Assembly: GCA_964504665.1 (NCBI GenBank)
Contig: CAZDEH010000023.1
Location: forward strand, 1 to 15,521
DNA from: STC-54 sp964504665
GTDB taxonomy: Bacteria > Patescibacteriota > Microgenomatia > Daviesbacterales > UBA10151
DNA: 15,521 bases
Direction: 5' to 3'
Positions 12,361 through 15,521 of this stretch are shown one piece after another; positions within the stretch are counted from its first letter, which is position 1; each line of letters opens with the position of its first letter. The translations under genes were made by a program, and so were the position numbers. The notes beneath the pieces were generated by a model. The model ran no database searches and had not been told where the DNA came from. It worked only from the letters and a program-made list of their open reading frames with translations.

Positions 12361-13534
12361 ATCTTAAAGCTTCAATAGGATTCATTTTGTCTGCACGAAT
12401 AGCGGGTGTAACACCGAAAACAATACCTACAATCATTGAAAACACGAATGATAATCCAACTGACCACAAAGGAGTGGTTGTAGTAAAAAATATACCGATT
12501 ATCAAAGATATGCCAGTTCCAATAATAATACCTATCACACCGCCTAAACCAGATAAAGTTAGAGCTTCAATAAGAAACTGGTTTCTAATATCAGACGGTC
12601 TCGCTCCCAGTGCTTTTCGAAGACCTATTTCTCGGGTCCTTTCAGTAACAGAAACCAACATAATATTCATTATACCAATACCGCCAACAATCAAAGATAT
12701 GGCTGCAATCCCCCCCAACGCCAAAGTTAGAACACCGGTAATTTGAGATATAGTGGATAAGGCTTGTTCTTGGGATTGGATGGTAAAATCATCCTCTGTA
12801 AGCCTTTTTTTTAAAACCGCTGTTGCTTTTGCCTGAACATTTTTTACATTATTGGCGTTATCTGCTGAAATATAAATAGTATTTAGTCTTTCTATTCCAA
12901 ATTGTCTTTGTGCTGCATTAAATGGGATATATACAGAGTTGTCCTGATCTATCCCAAAGGTAGACCCGCGGGAATCAACTATACCGATTACTGTGTATTT
13001 TAGCCCTGCTACATCAATATTTTGTCCTAAAGCTTTATTATCAGCAAAAAGATTTTTCTTAACTGTCGGTCCGATAACTACGACCTTCCTTGCTGATTGT
13101 TGTTCGGATTCTTTAAAAAAACGTCCTTCTGTAATTTTATGTGAAATTAGCTTTGGATAATTTGCTTCTACTCCAAAAACCGCCACTCCTTTATCTGTTT
13201 TATTGCCAAATTTTAAAGCAGCGTTTCTTTGAATTACTGCTGAAACCAAAACCTCTTCTCCAAGCTTAAGTCTAAGAGTAACCGCATCAGTATAAACCAA
13301 CCTATTGGCCTGAACCCCACCAGGTGATCTTGCCCCTCCGATTCTCCCAGGTATCACAAAAAGTAAATTAGATCCCAAACCCTGAATCTGATTTGTAATA
13401 TAAGTTTGAAGTCCGGTGACCAAAGAGATCAGCAGTATTACTGAAGCCACACCTATCACAATACCCAAGATTGTTAAAAATGATCTTAATTTATTAGCAA
13501 GTATTGCAGTCAATGCCGAAGCTACTGTTTCCAT
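12353..13534 (-). CDS. MacB/FtsX-type ABC transporter permease
   Basis: The 393-aa protein has one N-terminal membrane helix (about 17-39), a large extracytoplasmic MacB-PCD domain (about 45-255), and three C-terminal helices (about 266-292, 322-349, 357-378) forming the FtsX core. The loop VSVTERTREIGLRKALGA (295-312) is the conserved ATPase-coupling motif, and the protein ends in MNPIEALRYE. These mechanotransmission-type permeases export peptides, lipids or antibiotics, or power envelope processes. It partners the ATPase encoded just upstream (13-bp overlap) and the membrane-fusion protein before that. The cargo is unknown, and no outer-membrane channel is expected in this lineage. Confidence 0.95.
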   Translation of the reverse strand: METVASALTAILANKLRSFLTILGIVIGVASVILLISLVTGLQTYITNQIQGLGSNLLFVIPGRIGGARSPGGVQANRLVYTDAVTLRLKLGEEVLVSAVIQRNAALKFGNKTDKGVAVFGVEANYPKLISHKITEGRFFKESEQQSARKVVVIGPTVKKNLFADNKALGQNIDVAGLKYTVIGIVDSRGSTFGIDQDNSVYIPFNAAQRQFGIERLNTIYISADNANNVKNVQAKATAVLKKRLTEDDFTIQSQEQALSTISQITGVLTLALGGIAAISLIVGGIGIMNIMLVSVTERTREIGLRKALGARPSDIRNQFLIEALTLSGLGGVIGIIIGTGISLIIGIFFTTTTPLWSVGLSFVFSMIVGIVFGVTPAIRADKMNPIEALRYE

Positions 13535-14196
13535 ATCTCTCCATCCTTAAGTCTTATCACCGATCTCGCTTGTTTAGCGATATCATTCTCGTGTGTAATT
13601 ATAATAATGGTTTTTCCTTCCTGATTTAATTTTCTAAAAATGGACATGATCTCACCCCCACTTTTAGAATCCAAATTACCAGTGGGCTCATCTGCCAAAA
13701 TCAACTCCGGGTTATTTATTAATGCTCTGGCTACAGCCACTCGTTGTTGTTGTCCACCTGAAAGTTGATTAGGATGTGAATTTAATTTTTCACTTAAACC
13801 TACCTCCGTTAAAACCTTTCTTGCTCTTTCCAATCTTTGACTGTGATTTACCCAAGCATAAATTAAAGGAAGTGCGACGTTATCTAAAGCAGAGGTTCTG
13901 GGTAAAAGATTAAAGGACTGAAAAATAAAACCAATTTTCTGATTTCTGATTTGCGCTTGAGTATTCTCTTTAAGATGAGAGGTATCAATTCCATCAAGTT
14001 CATATTTACCAGAAGTAGGGTGATCTAGCAACCCTATAATATTCATTAAAGTTGATTTACCTGAACCGGAAGCTCCAATAATTGCCACAAAATCACCTGA
14101 TTTAACTTCAAAACTGATATTTTTTAGTGCCTGGAAAGAAACTTCACCGCTTTCATATATCTTGTTTATATTTGAAAGTGTAACGACTGCATTCAT
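13522..14196 (-). CDS. MacB/LolD-type ABC transporter ATP-binding protein
   Basis: The 224-aa protein is a complete ABC ATPase: Walker A GASGSGKST (41-49), Q-loop in FQSFNLLPR (92-100), signature LSGGQQQR (145-152), Walker B LILADEPTGNLDS (165-177) and the switch His202 in IITHEND. The NLDS D-loop and NLLPR Q-loop are typical of the MacB/LolD/FtsE class. It overlaps the membrane-fusion gene by 4 bp and the permease gene by 13 bp. The order fusion protein-ATPase-permease is the standard tripartite arrangement. All catalytic residues are present. Confidence 0.96.
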   Translation of the reverse strand: MNAVVTLSNINKIYESGEVSFQALKNISFEVKSGDFVAIIGASGSGKSTLMNIIGLLDHPTSGKYELDGIDTSHLKENTQAQIRNQKIGFIFQSFNLLPRTSALDNVALPLIYAWVNHSQRLERARKVLTEVGLSEKLNSHPNQLSGGQQQRVAVARALINNPELILADEPTGNLDSKSGGEIMSIFRKLNQEGKTIIIITHENDIAKQARSVIRLKDGEIWKQ

Positions 14197-15299
14197 CTAT
14201 TTCCACCCCGTAAAGCACGGAAAACTCCACCTAATGGATTATTTGATCTGTTCTGGTTTATTCCGGAAGTAATGGCAGGAGGATTAAGTATGATTCTATT
14301 ATTTTCTTCAAGTCCCTCTTTAATTTCAACATCTGTGTCTGACATAATTCCGGGAGTAATTTTTAACGGTCTTAACCCCTGTCCATCCTGCATAACTACG
14401 GTATTATCATCTCTTAGAGCCTCTTGTGGCACGACTAAAGTATTTTTTGATTCGGCAATAGTAATCGAAGCCTGACCAGATAAACCGTTTACAAAAGTGA
14501 TTCCGGGGTTGTCCAGCTTGATTCTGACTGTAATAACTGTTGCCCCGGAAGATGTCTGCTTAGTTTGAGGTAATAATTGATCGACCTTTCCGCTAAATAC
14601 TTTTTGGGGATAAGAATCAAGGGTAATTTCTGATATTTGTCCTACAGTAATACTTCCAATATCAGCCTCGTCAACGTCTGTGTCAAAATATAAATTGGTT
14701 GTATCAACAACTTCCGCAATTATATCTCCGCCCCCGACAATTTGTCCGGGAACAAAATTTACCTTAGTAACAAGACCTGTAATAGGGCTACTAATAATTG
14801 CATCCTGAAAATCTCTCTGGGCTGCCTTAACACTATCAAAAGCCGAATCTCTGGCTACCTGAGCAGTGGTTCTGGTTACTTTTTGAGCAAATGATTCATC
14901 ACTCGTATGATCCTTGACATCGTCCTCAGCTTTTAAAGCAATAGCCTGTTTATCTCTCAAGGTATTCTGTGCTTGTTGTAAAACAATATTTAAATCCTGG
15001 GTATCTAGTCCTGCAACTCTTTGCCCATTATTAACTTTATCCCCGACCTTAACATTTATATATGCAAGTTTACCAGAAGACCTAAACTTTAGATTAACTA
15101 TATTCGTTCCAGTTAAAACACCGGATGAAAACACGCTAGCCCTAATATCTTGTCTTTTAACCTCAACAAACCGGAAGGGTGTTTGTTTTTCCCTTCCAAA
15201 ATAATTAAACCCTAAGATAATTGTAAGAATTATCAGACCTAAGACTATTAATTTCTTCTTACTTGGTTTCAAAATATTAAAAACTCTCATATCATGCAT
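14193..15299 (-). CDS. HlyD-like membrane-fusion protein of a MacAB-type transporter
   Basis: The 368-aa protein has a basic N-terminus, one membrane helix (about 15-34), then the adaptor layout: a half-lipoyl strand (VLTGTNIVNLKFRSSGKL, 61-78; VKVGDKVNNGQRVAGLD, 83-99), a short helical hairpin (about 103-165), the second half-lipoyl (IISSPITGLVTKV, 168-180; PGQIVGGG) and beta-barrel/membrane-proximal domains. The helical hairpin is short compared with Gram-negative MacA, consistent with no outer-membrane channel to reach. It is the first gene of the minus-strand operon. Two starts are possible: ATG 15299 or, three codons later, ATG 15290, which lies 10 nt after a TAAAAT (15305-15300). The C-terminal tail is Gly/Arg-rich. 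Confidence 0.92.
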   Translation of the reverse strand: MHDMRVFNILKPSKKKLIVLGLIILTIILGFNYFGREKQTPFRFVEVKRQDIRASVFSSGVLTGTNIVNLKFRSSGKLAYINVKVGDKVNNGQRVAGLDTQDLNIVLQQAQNTLRDKQAIALKAEDDVKDHTSDESFAQKVTRTTAQVARDSAFDSVKAAQRDFQDAIISSPITGLVTKVNFVPGQIVGGGDIIAEVVDTTNLYFDTDVDEADIGSITVGQISEITLDSYPQKVFSGKVDQLLPQTKQTSSGATVITVRIKLDNPGITFVNGLSGQASITIAESKNTLVVPQEALRDDNTVVMQDGQGLRPLKITPGIMSDTDVEIKEGLEENNRIILNPPAITSGINQNRSNNPLGGVFRALRGGNR

Positions 15300-15399
15300 A
15301 TTTTAATGCTAGAACACCAAAAAAGGAACGGTTTAATTCTACTAAAGATTGAGTAAGCTCTGGCGTGGTGATCCAGATTACTTAATGTCACATATATTT

Positions 15400-15428
15400 T
15401 TTAACCTTTTCACATTATGGGGTATAAT
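15400..15428 (+). promoter_or_regulatory. Promoter of the truncated right-edge gene
   Basis: TTTAAC (15400-15405), a 17-bp spacer and a perfect TATAAT (15423-15428). The +1 would be about 15435, 8 nt before the ATG at 15443, another very short leader. It lies in the 143-bp region divergent from the transporter operon. Confidence 0.6.
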
Positions 15429-15442
15429 ACTTCATAATATTT

Positions 15443-15521
15443 ATGGAGCATTACAGAGAAGAAGATATTATAGCTGCAAATTCTCCTGTTTGCCAACAAG
15501 CAGGAATTTGGGATTTTGAAA
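15443..15521 (+). CDS. 5' end of an unidentified gene (right-truncated)
   Basis: Twenty-six codons from an ATG to the window edge, starting MEHYREEDIIAANSP. A perfect -10 element lies 14 bp upstream, which supports a real gene. The visible residues are polar and without a signal peptide. They are too few to identify a family. Confidence 0.6.
   Translation, partial: MEHYREEDIIAANSPVCQQAGIWDFE

Noticed and set aside
12339..12746. Plus-strand open frame within the permease gene
   Set aside because: It is the antisense shadow of a well-conserved MacB permease, with no homology-like motifs of its own.
15379..15412. GTGAT...GTCAC in the divergent region as another Crp-type site
   Set aside because: The half-sites are far too widely spaced and do not match TGTGA-N6-TCACA.

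Overview
The window comes from an AT-rich, densely packed bacterial genome. The gene set points to a Candidate Phyla Radiation (Patescibacteria) lineage, most likely Microgenomates-like. It has short intergenic gaps, many ATGA-type overlaps, small cytosolic histidine kinases, a lamin-tail surface protein, and a decayed PEP-synthase-like protein beside DUF192 and thermonuclease genes. TGA is used as an ordinary stop (at 1597 and 8341, and for the permease), so the UGA=Gly code of Gracilibacteria/Absconditabacteria is excluded. The lineage call is inference from protein content, not from a marker gene.

Layout. 1-750 (minus): 5'-complete, left-truncated secreted protein ending in a lamin-tail domain. 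889-3855 (plus): signalling operon of a histidine-phosphatase (RHG) protein, a GAF-domain histidine kinase and a P-loop protein interrupted by a 10-N assembly gap. 3867-4538 (minus): convergent OmpR-type response regulator with a promoter that would give a leaderless mRNA. 4647-5010 (plus): a 130-nt structured leader followed by a 74-aa peptide. 5035-5643 (minus): DedA membrane protein. 5754-8717 (plus): redox/copper-flavoured operon of a membrane-anchored cupredoxin, a Crp/Fnr-family regulator, a PAS-PAS histidine kinase and a single-domain response regulator. It is preceded by a consensus Crp-type palindrome placed at -41.5 of a candidate promoter. 8793-9060 (plus): a second structured leader plus a 51-aa peptide, paralogous to the first. 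9090-9773 (plus): rsmI. 15299-9780 (minus): six-gene operon of membrane-fusion protein, ABC ATPase, MacB-type permease, thermonuclease, DUF192 protein and PEP-synthase-like pseudoenzyme. 15443-15521 (plus): start of a truncated gene.

The most interesting element is the pair of matched cassettes at 4647-5010 and 8793-9060. Each has a long inverted repeat with the same 5' arm (GGGGGTAGGA) and a complementary 3' arm (TCCTACCC or TCCTGCCCCC). Each is followed 9 nt downstream by a short reading frame whose product shares LWT-x-PTDAP and ends in GY-x-F-x-NII-x-SKKG-stop. The shared residues are encoded by different synonymous codons, and the arm differences keep the pairing. Both the peptide and the RNA fold therefore look selected. 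I recognise neither and assign no function.

A second theme is transcription. Several genes (the OmpR regulator, dedA, rsmI, the last gene, probably the cupredoxin) have a -10 element so close to the start codon that the mRNA would be leaderless or nearly so.
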